Part shown: in pieces, positions 1 through 8,882 of the stretch | How the letters are laid out: every line of letters starts with the position of its first letter | How positions within the stretch are numbered: the first letter of the stretch is position 1 | DNA from: Clostridium_S neuense | GTDB taxonomy: Bacteria > Bacillota > Clostridia > Clostridiales > Clostridiaceae | NCBI RefSeq assembly: GCF_045310695.1 | Contig: NZ_JBJIAA010000011.1 | Coordinates: 1 to 64,000, forward strand | Reading direction: 5' to 3' | DNA length: 64,000 bases | Program-made: the position numbers and the translations under genes | The notes under the pieces: model-generated | Told to the model about the DNA's origin: nothing | Seen by the model: only the letters and a program-made list of their open reading frames with translations | Database searches by the model: none

Positions 1-103
1 TGAGGTTTTTTTGTTCATCGCTTAAGCTATTCTGAACACACCTGCACAGCAGGTGGTTTTCATAAATGACAATAAAATTGAAGGGGGCACAAACCCTCTT
101 CAA
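1..103 (+). ncRNA. Two hairpins at the left edge; possible IS200/IS605 right-end or omega-RNA-like remnant
   Basis: Positions 39-45 and 49-55 form a perfect 7-bp stem (CACCTGC/GCAGGTG) followed by GGTTTTCAT. Positions 78-87 and 94-103 form a 10-bp stem with one G-U pair, stable only as plus-strand RNA. Neither has a T-run, so they are not ordinary terminators. A GC-rich hairpin flanked by GAAC and TTCA resembles the right end of tnpB-carrying IS200/IS605 elements, but any such gene would lie left of the window. The identity is a guess. Confidence 0.25.
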
Positions 104-132
104 TCTGTATACATCACTATAGAAGTCACCTA

Positions 133-166
133 AAAATGCGTGCCAATTTTATTCCGCACGCATTTT
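133..166 (-). terminator. Intrinsic terminator of the cmk-ispH operon
   Basis: Perfect 11-bp inverted repeat (133-143 with 156-166, 11-nt loop) seven bases past the ispH-S1 stop codon; read on the minus strand it ends in TTTTTA. Confidence 0.8.
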
Positions 167-173
167 ATAATTA

Positions 174-2099
174 TTATTCTTCTACTTCTCTTATGCTTAA
201 TCCAATTTTCTTGGACTCACCATTCACATCTATTATTTTAGCTTTTACTTCTTCACCAATAGTTAAAACCTCTGATGGTTTTGCAATTCTCTTGTGGCTT
301 ATTTCAGAAATATGAACAAGTCCATCAACACCAGGCTCCAACTCAACAAAAGCACCAAAGTTAGCGAATCTTACAACCTTTCCAAGAACAACTGATCCTG
401 CTGGGTACTTTTCTTCTATATTGTTCCATGGATCTTCTACTAGCTTTTTCATACTAAGTGATAATTTTTTATTTTCCTTATCAATACTTAATATATAAAC
501 TTTAATCTTATCTCCTATCTTTAAGGCATCTGCTGGTTTATTAACTCTACCCCAAGATATTTCAGAAACATGAAGTAATCCATCTACACCTTCAATGTCG
601 ACAAAAGCACCAAAATCAGTTAATCTTTTTACTTCTCCTTCTACTGTCTGTCCTTGCTCCAATTTACTCCATATAGCCTCTTCTTTTACTTCTTTTTCTT
701 TCTTTAATATTTCTCTTCTTGAACCTACAATTTTGCTTTGTCTCTTCTTTGTTGAATATTCTATTATTTCAACCTCAAAATCTTTTCCAATATACTGATC
801 AAGATTTTCTACATGAAATAGCTCTATATGAGACGCAGGTATAAAAACTCTTATTCCTTTATAAAGAGCAATTATTCCACCATTAACTGCCTCTTTAACC
901 TTTACATTTAATTTAGTTTTGCTCTCAAAAGCATCCTTTATTTCTTTATATCCTTCTTCTCTTTGAATTTCTTTTACTGATAGAACTACGTAATTATCAT
1001 CATCTTTCAATTTGATTACTTTTGCAGAAATACTGTCACCAACTTTATATATATCTTTTAAGCTTTGATTTGAGCTTTCTGTTTCATTCTTTGGTATAAT
1101 TCCATCTCTTTTATATCCTATATTTAAAAATAATTCCTTTTCAGAGACCTGAATTATTTCTCCACTTACATGGGCACCAACATAAATTTCACTTTCATTT
1201 TCAGCTATAAATTTCATAGCATCAGCCATTTCATTGCTTGCTTCAGTAACTATATTATTTTCACTCATTTTATTAATTGCCTCCTCGATAATCCAATCAG
1301 GTGTTGAAGCTCCAGCTGTTACACCTATTTTTAAATAGTTTTTGTTTTTTATTATTTCATCAGGTATTTCACCTGAATTCTCTACATGAATTGTAGCATT
1401 ACAATTGCTTTTGCATATTTCATAAAGTTTCCTTGTATTTGAGCTTTGTTTTCCACCAATAACAACCATACAATCTACTTCTTTAGAAAGTTCGTATGCA
1501 GCTTTTTGATTTTCAGAAGTAGCACTGCATATTGTATTAAACACTGCTATTTCTTTCGACATTTTAACAACCTTTGAAACTACCTGTTGTAAATTTGAAA
1601 GTTTTTCTGTAGTTTGAGAAACAATACATACTTTAGATTTTAAACTTTTAATATTATCTCCATCTTTAGATACCTGAGCCCTATTGTCACACCACCCATT
1701 AATTCCTATAACTTCAGGATGCTTTTCATCACCTACAATTACTATATCATAGTTAAGTTCATTGTATTTCTTTACTTTTTCATGGATATTTGAAACAAAA
1801 GGACATGTAGCATCTACTACTGTAATTCCTTTTGAATTTAATAATTCAAGTGTATCTTTTGGCACACCATGTGATCTTATAATTATAACATCATCTTGAC
1901 TTAGAGAATCTAAATCCTTTACTTCAACAGGATATATACCTTTATTTTTAAGATAATTAACTGCATCATTGTTATGAATTAAGGAACCAAGCGTATATAT
2001 TTTTCTATTATATTTTTTCCTTGCTTCCAGAGCAGTTTCAACAGCTCTTTTTACTCCAAAACAAAAACCAGATTTTTCTGCAAATATTATTTCTCTCAT
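174..2099 (-). CDS. ispH: 4-hydroxy-3-methylbut-2-enyl diphosphate reductase fused to ribosomal protein S1-type repeats
   Basis: Residues 1-285 form an IspH (LytB) domain. This [4Fe-4S] enzyme makes IPP and DMAPP in the last step of the MEP isoprenoid pathway. Its three cluster cysteines are visible (C13 in FCFGVKR, C99 in DATCP, C191 in TICSAT), as is H77 of RSHGV. Residues about 300-641 hold four S1 RNA-binding repeats; the last two have the classic FGAFV core. The fused form, 641 aa against about 300 for IspH alone, is known from clostridia. ATG start with AAGGTGG ahead. It lies 44 bases behind cmk, an arrangement where many bacteria carry cmk-rpsA, so the S1 half probably serves as the ribosomal S1 protein. 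Confidence 0.95.
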   Translation of the reverse strand: MREIIFAEKSGFCFGVKRAVETALEARKKYNRKIYTLGSLIHNNDAVNYLKNKGIYPVEVKDLDSLSQDDVIIIRSHGVPKDTLELLNSKGITVVDATCPFVSNIHEKVKKYNELNYDIVIVGDEKHPEVIGINGWCDNRAQVSKDGDNIKSLKSKVCIVSQTTEKLSNLQQVVSKVVKMSKEIAVFNTICSATSENQKAAYELSKEVDCMVVIGGKQSSNTRKLYEICKSNCNATIHVENSGEIPDEIIKNKNYLKIGVTAGASTPDWIIEEAINKMSENNIVTEASNEMADAMKFIAENESEIYVGAHVSGEIIQVSEKELFLNIGYKRDGIIPKNETESSNQSLKDIYKVGDSISAKVIKLKDDDNYVVLSVKEIQREEGYKEIKDAFESKTKLNVKVKEAVNGGIIALYKGIRVFIPASHIELFHVENLDQYIGKDFEVEIIEYSTKKRQSKIVGSRREILKKEKEVKEEAIWSKLEQGQTVEGEVKRLTDFGAFVDIEGVDGLLHVSEISWGRVNKPADALKIGDKIKVYILSIDKENKKLSLSMKKLVEDPWNNIEEKYPAGSVVLGKVVRFANFGAFVELEPGVDGLVHISEISHKRIAKPSEVLTIGEEVKAKIIDVNGESKKIGLSIREVEE

Positions 2100-2142
2100 A
2101 TTTATAGTACCACCTTCTTTGCGGTAAAACCAAATTGCTATA

Positions 2143-2796
2143 CTACATTCTATCTGTAATATATTTAGAAATATAATTAACTACATCTTCAATACTCATA
2201 AAAGAAGAATCAATTTCTACAGCATCTTCTGCTTTTTTTAGCGGACTTATTTCTCTATTAGAATCAATATAATCCCGCTTTTTTATATCACTTAATATAT
2301 CGTCATAATTAACTTTTACATCTTTTTGAATAAGCTCATCATATCGCCTTTTGGCCCGTTCTTCTGGAGATGCCGTTAAATAAAACTTAAACTTAGCATC
2401 CTTTAGGACTACAGTTCCTATATCCCTGCCATCCATTATAACATTATATTTTTCTGAAAGAGCTCTTTGTATACTGACTAGTTTTTCCCTTACTTCCAAA
2501 ATAGCAGCATAATTTGAAACATTTTTACTAATATCAGGCATAACTATTCTATCACTTATATCTTTAGAATTAACTATGATTCTATCATGTTCAAAATGCA
2601 TTGAAATAGAATCAATTAACTTACACAAGCCGTCTTTATCAGTATATTTTATATTATTATTTAGTGCCATTAAAGTTACTGCTCTATACATGTATCCTGT
2701 ATTTATGTACATAAGATTAAATTTTTTACCCACAAGCTTTGCTATTGTGCTTTTTCCTGCACCGGCAGGACCATCTATTGCTATACTTAAATTCAA
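2143..2796 (-). CDS. cmk: Cytidylate kinase
   Basis: Phosphorylates CMP and dCMP with ATP in pyrimidine nucleotide recycling. The 217-aa protein has the family P-loop GPAGAGKS at residues 9-16, the GRDIG motif near 123 and the RAKRRYDEL segment of the LID region, all usual for bacterial Cmk. The start is TTG, nine bases after AAAGGCGG; no ATG fits. It is followed closely by ispH-S1 and probably co-transcribed with it. Cytoplasmic, essential in many bacteria. Confidence 0.95.
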   Translation of the reverse strand: MNLSIAIDGPAGAGKSTIAKLVGKKFNLMYINTGYMYRAVTLMALNNNIKYTDKDGLCKLIDSISMHFEHDRIIVNSKDISDRIVMPDISKNVSNYAAILEVREKLVSIQRALSEKYNVIMDGRDIGTVVLKDAKFKFYLTASPEERAKRRYDELIQKDVKVNYDDILSDIKKRDYIDSNREISPLKKAEDAVEIDSSFMSIEDVVNYISKYITDRM

Positions 2797-2955
2797 ATCG
2801 TATTCCGCCTTTCAAAAGAAATACTACTACAATAATGTATTCTATATAAATAAAAAAAACCCTTTAAAATTTCTACAAAATATAATTTTTTTCTTACAAA
2901 TTGTAATATATCATACCTAATATGAAAACATTAAGTTCTAAATTCAACACAATTT

Positions 2956-4176
2956 TTAATCAGATACATTAGCTCCAGCCAAATATCCTGTTGAAAGTGC
3001 TATTTGCAAATTAAAACCTCCAGTATATGCATCAACATCTATAATCTCTCCACAGAAATATAAATTATTAATTAATTTAGATTTCATTGTTGAAGGATCA
3101 ATTTCTTTTACGTTAATTCCACCTGCAGTAATTATAGCTTCAGCAATAGGTCTTAAACCTTTTATAGTAAATTCTAAATTTTGAAGTAAGTGAACTAAAT
3201 GTTTTCTTTCTTCTTTAGTTATTGTATTTACTTTTTTATCTGGATCTATTTTTGATAACAAAATAACTACTGGTATTAACTTATGTGGCAGCAGATCATT
3301 AAGTGCATTTTTTAAATCCTTATTTGTATATTTTATAAAATCGCTTTGAATTCTTTTATCAAGTTCATTTTCATTTAAAGCTGGTTTCAAGTTTATTATT
3401 CCCTTAAGACTGCTGTTAAAATTCACAACCCTACTTCCACTAAGTACAATAGGACCTGTTATTCCATAATGAGTAAAAAGCATTTCTCCAAAATTTTGAT
3501 ATAATATTTTTTTGTCTTTTTTTATTGTAAACTCAACATTTTTTAGTGAAAGTCCCTGCAGCTCAGGTACCCAGCTTTCAGATACCTCTATAGGCACAAG
3601 AGAAGGAACAGTTTTAACTATGCTGTGACCGAGTTTTTTAGCAAAATTAAGTCCATCACCTGTAGATCCTGTTTGCGGATAAGACATGCCACCTGTAGAT
3701 ATAATAAAATAATCACCTTCTATAATCTCATTTTCCTCAGTAACAACACTTTGTATATTTTTTTCACTGCATTTTATATCTTTAACCCTAGTATTTAATA
3801 TAACCTTAATTTTCTTTTCCTTAATTTTTTCCTGAAATACGTGTATTATATCAGAAGATTTATCTGAAACAGGAAAAACTCTATCTCCTCTTTCTTTCTT
3901 TAATTTTACGCCCGCAGCTTCAAAAAAGTTCATTGTATCTACATTAGTAAAAGAATATAAAGCACTATATAAAAAATTAGGATTTCCTGGAATGTTATCA
4001 AAGAACTCGCTTATATCCTTGTAATTTGTTATATTACATCTTCCCTTACCTGTAATATACAGTTTTTTACCCAATTTTTCATTTCTCTCTATTAATATTA
4101 CTTTATTTTTATCAGCAGCCGTAATTGCAGCCATCATTCCAGCTGGGCCACCGCCTATAACAATTACTGTATTCAT
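2956..4176 (-). CDS. HI0933-family FAD-dependent oxidoreductase (BaiN/RdsA-like flavoprotein)
   Basis: A 406-aa flavoprotein. The N-terminal dinucleotide-binding motif VIGGGPAGMMAA (about 5-16) binds FAD, the GKGRCNITN motif near 43-52 is diagnostic of the HI0933/YhiN family, and the C-terminal CGEIIDVDAYTGGFNLQIA segment closes the FAD site. The exact substrate is uncertain for most members; clostridial BaiN is linked to bile-acid reduction, but that cannot be inferred here. It lies upstream of cmk with a 159-base gap and is likely a separate or weakly linked unit. Confidence 0.85.
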   Translation of the reverse strand: MNTVIVIGGGPAGMMAAITAADKNKVILIERNEKLGKKLYITGKGRCNITNYKDISEFFDNIPGNPNFLYSALYSFTNVDTMNFFEAAGVKLKKERGDRVFPVSDKSSDIIHVFQEKIKEKKIKVILNTRVKDIKCSEKNIQSVVTEENEIIEGDYFIISTGGMSYPQTGSTGDGLNFAKKLGHSIVKTVPSLVPIEVSESWVPELQGLSLKNVEFTIKKDKKILYQNFGEMLFTHYGITGPIVLSGSRVVNFNSSLKGIINLKPALNENELDKRIQSDFIKYTNKDLKNALNDLLPHKLIPVVILLSKIDPDKKVNTITKEERKHLVHLLQNLEFTIKGLRPIAEAIITAGGINVKEIDPSTMKSKLINNLYFCGEIIDVDAYTGGFNLQIALSTGYLAGANVSD

Positions 4177-4207
4177 TAATCCACCTTCTTTAAAATCCTT
4201 AAAAATA

Positions 4208-4240
4208 AAAATGAAGAGTGTATATACTCCTCTTCATTTT
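4208..4240 (-). terminator. Intrinsic terminator after the RpiR-family regulator
   Basis: Perfect 11-bp stem, 4208-4218 with 4230-4240 (AAAATGAAGAG), 25 bases past the regulator stop codon; the A/T ends give a T-run in either direction. Confidence 0.75.
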
Positions 4241-4264
4241 ACCTGCATTTATAATAAAATACTA

Positions 4265-5143
4265 TTACTTATCTTCCATATTTTTATAGGAGTATACCCT
4301 ATATTCTTCCCAAATATTTTCAAGATCACTAAAAGTTTTAGAAATTTTATGTTTTTCTTTTAAACCAACGGCTACGATGAGTGCATTAATAACGCTTAAA
4401 GGTGCAACTAAAGAATCAACAAAGGATGCCATATTACTTTGAGCTATAAGAGTATAATCTGCCTCTGTAGCAAGGGGTGAAAGTAAACTATCTGTTATAG
4501 CTACAACTTTTGTAGATCTAGACTTTGCAAAACTCAAAGCCTCTATTGTTCTTGCTGCATATCTTGGAAAGCCTATTCCTATTAACAAATCATCAGAAGA
4601 TATATTTATAATTTGCTCAAATATATCACTTATGCCGTAATTTATTACATGTACGTTGTCCAAAATAAGATTTAAATAAAACCCAAGAAATTCAGAAAGT
4701 GCTGTAGAACTTCTAAGTCCAATTATGTATATGCGCTTTGCAGCAAATATTGAGTTTATAACCTCATTAAATGTATTTTGATTTATTTTTTCAAGAGTAA
4801 CTCTAATGTTCTCCATATCTGCTTTTAATACACCTTTAAGTGAATCTTCTTCAGATATAAAAGCATTAGAAAGTTCTATTCTTTGAACAGTTGTAAGCTT
4901 ATTTTTTATAAGCTCCTGAAGTGCCTTTTGAAGCTTTGGATAGCCACTAAATCCAAGTTCATTTGCAAATCTAACTACAGTAGACTCACTAACACCTACA
5001 CTTATACCAAGTTTTGATGCTGTCATAAATGCAGCTTTATCATAATGCTTTAATATATACTCAGCTATTAGTTTTTGACCTTTACTTAACCTTGGAAATT
5101 TAATCTGAATAGTTCTCATAAGATCATGTTTTTCGTTTTCCAT
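4265..5143 (-). CDS. MurR/RpiR-family transcriptional regulator
   Basis: The N-terminal HTH_6 domain (about residues 1-80, with the helix-turn-helix AFMTASKLGISVGVSESTV) is followed by a SIS sugar-isomerase fold (about 115-255, with the IYIIGLRSS entry motif). Members of this family sense phosphosugars and control sugar or cell-wall-sugar use. The longest frame starts at 5200, but the ATG at 5143 follows AGAAGGGG at good spacing and gives the usual 292-aa length. No sugar gene is adjacent, so its target is unknown. Direct and inverted repeats upstream (5200-5271) could be its own operator. Confidence 0.85.
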   Translation of the reverse strand: MENEKHDLMRTIQIKFPRLSKGQKLIAEYILKHYDKAAFMTASKLGISVGVSESTVVRFANELGFSGYPKLQKALQELIKNKLTTVQRIELSNAFISEEDSLKGVLKADMENIRVTLEKINQNTFNEVINSIFAAKRIYIIGLRSSTALSEFLGFYLNLILDNVHVINYGISDIFEQIINISSDDLLIGIGFPRYAARTIEALSFAKSRSTKVVAITDSLLSPLATEADYTLIAQSNMASFVDSLVAPLSVINALIVAVGLKEKHKISKTFSDLENIWEEYRVYSYKNMEDK

Positions 5144-5199
5144 ATGTATCAAACCCCTTCTAAGATGCAAAGTGAAATAAATAATTTTATTTAGTCTCA

Positions 5200-5271
5200 A
5201 AATGAATTATTTATTTCATTTTAACATTAAATGAAAACTTATTCAATATTCTATTCATTTTATTCAATATT
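5200..5271 (-). promoter_or_regulatory. Candidate operator region of the RpiR regulator
   Basis: Contains a 7-bp inverted repeat AAATGAA-N8-TTCATTT (5200-5206/5215-5221) and two identical 12-mers TTATTCAATATT at 5239-5250 and 5260-5271, exactly 21 bases apart (two helical turns). This is the spacing expected of sites for a dimeric or tetrameric regulator. Confidence 0.4.
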
Positions 5272-5277
5272 TTAATT

Positions 5278-5991
5278 CTAAATATTGATCAAGTAATTTA
5301 TTTCCTCCTTGCTTAAATACCTCCATTCACCCTCTTCAAGATCTCCAATAGTTATATTTCCAATGGAAACTCTTTTAAGTTCAATGACGTGATGATGTAT
5401 TGCCCTGCACATTCTTCTAACTTGTCTTTTTTTTCCTTCATGTATTATTATTTTTAAAATTGAATTTTTACCTTCAACTTTTATTATTGAAGCCTCTGAT
5501 GGTGAAGTTACATAACCTCCTATATCCACTCCTTTTTTTAGGGCTAATATTTCATTTTCATTAGGAACTCCTTCTACAAGTGCTATATATGTTTTATTTA
5601 TATTTTGTTTTGGATGCATTATTTTATTAAATACTTCACCATCATTTGTTATTATTAGGAGTCCTGAGGTTTCATAATCCAATCTTCCCACAGGAAATAG
5701 CCTTTCTTTAAAATCGCTAAAAATATCAATTACAGTTTTTCTTCCTCTGTTGTCACTTGCTGCTGTAATGCATCCTTTAGGTTTATTTAAAGCTATGTAG
5801 ATTTTTCTTTCTTCAAGCTTTATTGGGTTACCATCTAAAAGAACGCTGTCGGTATTACAATTAACTTTAAACCCAAGTTCAGTTATAGTAACTCCATTTA
5901 CACTTACTCTGCCTTCTTCAATTAATTTCTCGCACTTTCTTCTCGAAGCGACACCACAGCTGGCCATGTATTTTTGTAATCTTTCTTCCAT
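5278..5991 (-). CDS. rluB: Pseudouridine synthase, RsuA/RluB family
   Basis: 237 aa. An S4 RNA-binding domain (about 1-60) is followed by the catalytic domain. The active-site aspartate D105 sits in GRLDYETSGLL, the family signature, and KKRQVRRMC near 185 is the second conserved block. It isomerises uridine in ribosomal RNA; RluB-type (23S U2605) is more likely than RsuA by length and general similarity, but the target base is inferred. ATG start after AAGGTGATATATA. The stop is TAG at 5278-5280. Confidence 0.85.
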   Translation of the reverse strand: MEERLQKYMASCGVASRRKCEKLIEEGRVSVNGVTITELGFKVNCNTDSVLLDGNPIKLEERKIYIALNKPKGCITAASDNRGRKTVIDIFSDFKERLFPVGRLDYETSGLLIITNDGEVFNKIMHPKQNINKTYIALVEGVPNENEILALKKGVDIGGYVTSPSEASIIKVEGKNSILKIIIHEGKKRQVRRMCRAIHHHVIELKRVSIGNITIGDLEEGEWRYLSKEEINYLINI

Positions 5992-6002
5992 TATATATCA
6001 CC

Positions 6003-7082
6003 TTATAACCATTTCTTTTTTTTAAAATATACAAGCATTCCACCTGCAATAAGAATCATAACACCCCACAATATTTGATATGCATAGTGTATCTTAAGTT
6101 CAGGCATATTGTCAAAATTCATTCCATAAACTCCAACTAAAAATGAAAGTGGTATAAATATTGTTGAAAATATTGTTAAAAACTTCATAACCTCGTTCAT
6201 TTTATTACTTACACTTGATAAATATGTATCCAGCATTCCTTCAATTATATCTCTAAACAGTTCTATAGAATCTATAACCTGTATAGTATGATCATAGACA
6301 TCCTTAAAATACACGCTGGTCTCTCCACTAATAAATTTAGATTCTCCTCTTTGAAGTACATTTATAACTTCTCTAAATGGCCACACTGACTTTCGTATAA
6401 AAATCATTTCTCTCTTCATATTATATATTTCCGTAAACACTTCATTAGTTGGATTTTTTAAAAGCTTTTCTTCAAAGTTTTCTATTCTATCTTCAAACTC
6501 CTCAAGTGCAACAAAATAATTATCAACTATAGAATCAATAATTGCATAAGCCAAATAATCTGTATTAGCACTTCTTATCCTATTACCTGGAGTTCTTATT
6601 CTATTTCTTAAATTATCAAAAACATCGCCTTTTAATTCCTGTTCTTGAAAAGTAATCACCATATTTTTCATGCAAATTAAACTTACTTGTTCAACTACAG
6701 GTATATTTTTCGAATAATATATCATTTTTAAAACAACATAAATATATTCATCAAACTCCTCAATTTTAGGCCTTTGATTAGTATTTAAAATATCTTCCAT
6801 TATTAAAGGATGTATTCCAAATTCTCTACCAAACTTTTCATATAAACTCATATCCTCTAGCCCATCTATATTTATCCATGTTATAGAATCAGAATTCTTA
6901 TATGCAAAACATTCCTCAATATTTTTTAAATTCTTTTCTTCAAATTTATCGCCCTTATAATCCATAATGCTTATTTTAGAGCTCTTGCCTGTTTTCTTTC
7001 CAACATGAACAAGACTTCCTGGTTTTAAGCCTCTTTTTTTCGAGATTCCTTTCATATATCTTGCCAAATAAATCACCACCAC
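6003..7082 (-). CDS. corA: CorA-like magnesium/cobalt transporter
   Basis: A 359-aa CorA-family channel. A long soluble N-terminal domain is followed by two transmembrane helices at the C-terminus. The first ends in the signature YGMNF (about residues 323-327), the selectivity loop of CorA Mg2+ channels. The positively charged KKKKWL tail is also typical. The start is unclear: the longest frame begins at GTG 7082, TTG 7067 has the best-placed GGTGGTGA, and ATG 7055 is possible. No M-box riboswitch was recognised upstream. Confidence 0.88.
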   Translation of the reverse strand: MVVIYLARYMKGISKKRGLKPGSLVHVGKKTGKSSKISIMDYKGDKFEEKNLKNIEECFAYKNSDSITWINIDGLEDMSLYEKFGREFGIHPLIMEDILNTNQRPKIEEFDEYIYVVLKMIYYSKNIPVVEQVSLICMKNMVITFQEQELKGDVFDNLRNRIRTPGNRIRSANTDYLAYAIIDSIVDNYFVALEEFEDRIENFEEKLLKNPTNEVFTEIYNMKREMIFIRKSVWPFREVINVLQRGESKFISGETSVYFKDVYDHTIQVIDSIELFRDIIEGMLDTYLSSVSNKMNEVMKFLTIFSTIFIPLSFLVGVYGMNFDNMPELKIHYAYQILWGVMILIAGGMLVYFKKKKWL

Positions 7083-7182
7083 TGAACATTTTTGTTGATA
7101 AATTATATATATATATTTAGAATAATATTATACTATATTATTCTAGTATTATCCAAAAACTATATGAAGGAGATGGTAATTA

Positions 7183-7668
7183 GTGAAAAAATCAAATGTT
7201 ACATTAGGTATTATTCTCATTTTTATTGGAATAGTATCAATATTACACAAATTAAATTATTGGGGCTTATTTCATTTTAAAATAACCTTTGGTCTTATTT
7301 TGTTATTTATAGGACTTATTTTTGAACTTAGATATTTTACAGGTCGTTCAGATGCTGGCAATTTAGTTCCGGGGGGGATATGCATTACGCTTGGAATATT
7401 TTACATAATTAAACCTTACTTTAATTTTTATTTTTCATGGCAAATATTTGCCCTTGCTGTGGCCGTTGGATTATATGAGCTTTATTATTTTGGAAATAAA
7501 GATAATGGAACGCTAATTGCAGCAAGCGGCCTCACTATAATTTCTATAGGTTCAATAGTGCTTAATACATTCAATACAGTAATACCTGCATGGCTAAATT
7601 CTGGATTGATATTATCTATAATCCTCGTTTTAGCAGGTACGTATATAATATATAAAAGCTTTAAATAA
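7183..7668 (+). CDS. LiaI/LiaF-like small membrane protein
   Basis: 161 aa with about five or six hydrophobic segments and almost no soluble part. The pattern (KKSNVTLGIILIFIGIVSIL, then repeated LxxGLILLFIGL stretches) matches the N-terminal membrane module of LiaF/YvqF and DUF5668 proteins, which in Firmicutes take part in sensing envelope stress. The C-terminal soluble LiaF domain and a neighbouring LiaRS two-component system are both missing, so function is open. GTG start, with AAGGAG ahead. It is divergent from corA. Confidence 0.6.
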   Translation: MKKSNVTLGIILIFIGIVSILHKLNYWGLFHFKITFGLILLFIGLIFELRYFTGRSDAGNLVPGGICITLGIFYIIKPYFNFYFSWQIFALAVAVGLYELYYFGNKDNGTLIAASGLTIISIGSIVLNTFNTVIPAWLNSGLILSIILVLAGTYIIYKSFK

Positions 7669-7747
7669 GAAAATTACCATTAAATTTTTGTATATACATA
7701 GCTTTTAGCTTTGATAATTTTACCATATAAAGAAGAGAGGTTTTTTT

Positions 7748-8266
7748 ATGTCAAACGAAAAATTAGTTTATGATGGTTGGTTAAAAGTTTACAATAAAGA
7801 CGTCAATGGCAAAACTTATGATATACTTAGCAATTATGACGCTGTTGCTGCCTTTGTAACAGATGAATTTGGAGATATTTTAATGGTAAAACAATTTAGA
7901 CCTGCTGTTATGAAAAACACCTTAGAAATACCTGCTGGCTGCCTTGATATAGAAGGCGAAGCTCCTGAGGATTGTTTAATAAGAGAACTTAAGGAAGAAA
8001 CAAATTTAATTGTAAATAAGGATGCTTTAAGCAAAATCATATCCTATACTCCTATGCTTGGCTTTAGCAAAAGTATTTTACATCTATACCATGTTAATAT
8101 AAAAAAATCAGATTTAAAAAGCAACAAAATTAATGATGAAGATGTAAAAGAGGTTTTGTGGATAGATAACGACACCTTTAAGAAATACGTAAAAGACGGA
8201 AAAATCTTTGATGGAAAAACAATAATAAGCTATCTTTATGTTATGAATAAAAAAATATTCGATTAG
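7748..8266 (+). CDS. Nudix hydrolase, ADP-ribose pyrophosphatase type
   Basis: 172 aa, similar in layout to NudF ADP-ribose pyrophosphatases, which hydrolyse ADP-ribose to AMP and ribose phosphate. The Nudix box runs from G in AGCLDIEGE to REL-KEET. It shows two departures: one extra residue between the first glycine and glutamate (Gx6E rather than Gx5E), and asparagine in place of the last glycine (EETNL). The catalytic REL-x-EE core is intact. ATG start after AAGAGAGG. The gene ends 11 bases before the next start, so the two are likely co-transcribed. Confidence 0.85.
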   Translation: MSNEKLVYDGWLKVYNKDVNGKTYDILSNYDAVAAFVTDEFGDILMVKQFRPAVMKNTLEIPAGCLDIEGEAPEDCLIRELKEETNLIVNKDALSKIISYTPMLGFSKSILHLYHVNIKKSDLKSNKINDEDVKEVLWIDNDTFKKYVKDGKIFDGKTIISYLYVMNKKIFD

Positions 8267-8277
8267 GAGGATCTTTA

Positions 8278-8868
8278 ATGCTTAATTTTAATACTTCAAA
8301 TACTAATTGGCTGTGTAAACCACAAAAATATGATATTTCACAAGATAAAATTATTATTGAAACAGAGCCTAATACAGACTTATGGCAAAAAACATATTAT
8401 AATTTTAAGCATGATAATGCACCGGCTTTGCTTTTAACTACAGATGAAAAATATTTTTCTTTTATTGTAAAAACGTCTTTCCCTAGTAAAAAACAATTTG
8501 ATCAATGTGGTGTAATTATTTATCAAGATAGTTATAACTGGTTTAAGGCATCTATAGAGTATGAAAATGAAACATATCAAAGATTAGGTAGTGTAGTAAC
8601 TAATAATGGATTTTCGGATTGGGCAACTACAGATATTGATGCTAAATTTAAAACAATGTATTATAGGCTTAGCCGCCGTGAAAGTGATTTTTGTATTGAA
8701 AATTCGTATGATGGCACTACTTTTAAACAAATGCGTATTTTTCACTTATTTGAAGGTGGAAATGAAATTAACTTTGGAATATATGCCTGCAGTCCATCAG
8801 ATTCTTCCTTTAAGGCAACTTTTTCAGATATAAAAATAACAGAATGCCAATGGAAGCAGCACGAATAA
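8278..8868 (+). CDS. DUF1349 domain protein (concanavalin-like fold)
   Basis: 196 aa, a single DUF1349 domain of the lectin/glucanase jelly-roll fold. Characteristic blocks are SFPSKKQFDQCGVIIYQD, the Y..YRLSRRESDF strand and FGIYACSPS near the end. Homologues (YeaK/RegB-like) are widespread small cytosolic proteins thought to bind carbohydrate; no enzyme activity is established. ATG start after AGGAGGATCTTTA. It forms an operon with the Nudix gene and runs convergent to the P450 gene with only 14 bases between stops. Confidence 0.8.
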   Translation: MLNFNTSNTNWLCKPQKYDISQDKIIIETEPNTDLWQKTYYNFKHDNAPALLLTTDEKYFSFIVKTSFPSKKQFDQCGVIIYQDSYNWFKASIEYENETYQRLGSVVTNNGFSDWATTDIDAKFKTMYYRLSRRESDFCIENSYDGTTFKQMRIFHLFEGGNEINFGIYACSPSDSSFKATFSDIKITECQWKQHE

Positions 8869-8882
8869 TTAAATGTTAAAGT

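Noticed and set aside
7092..7280. 62-aa frame overlapping the LiaF-like gene start
   Set aside because: Out of frame with the membrane protein and without a matching ribosome site; the GTG start at 7183 explains the region.
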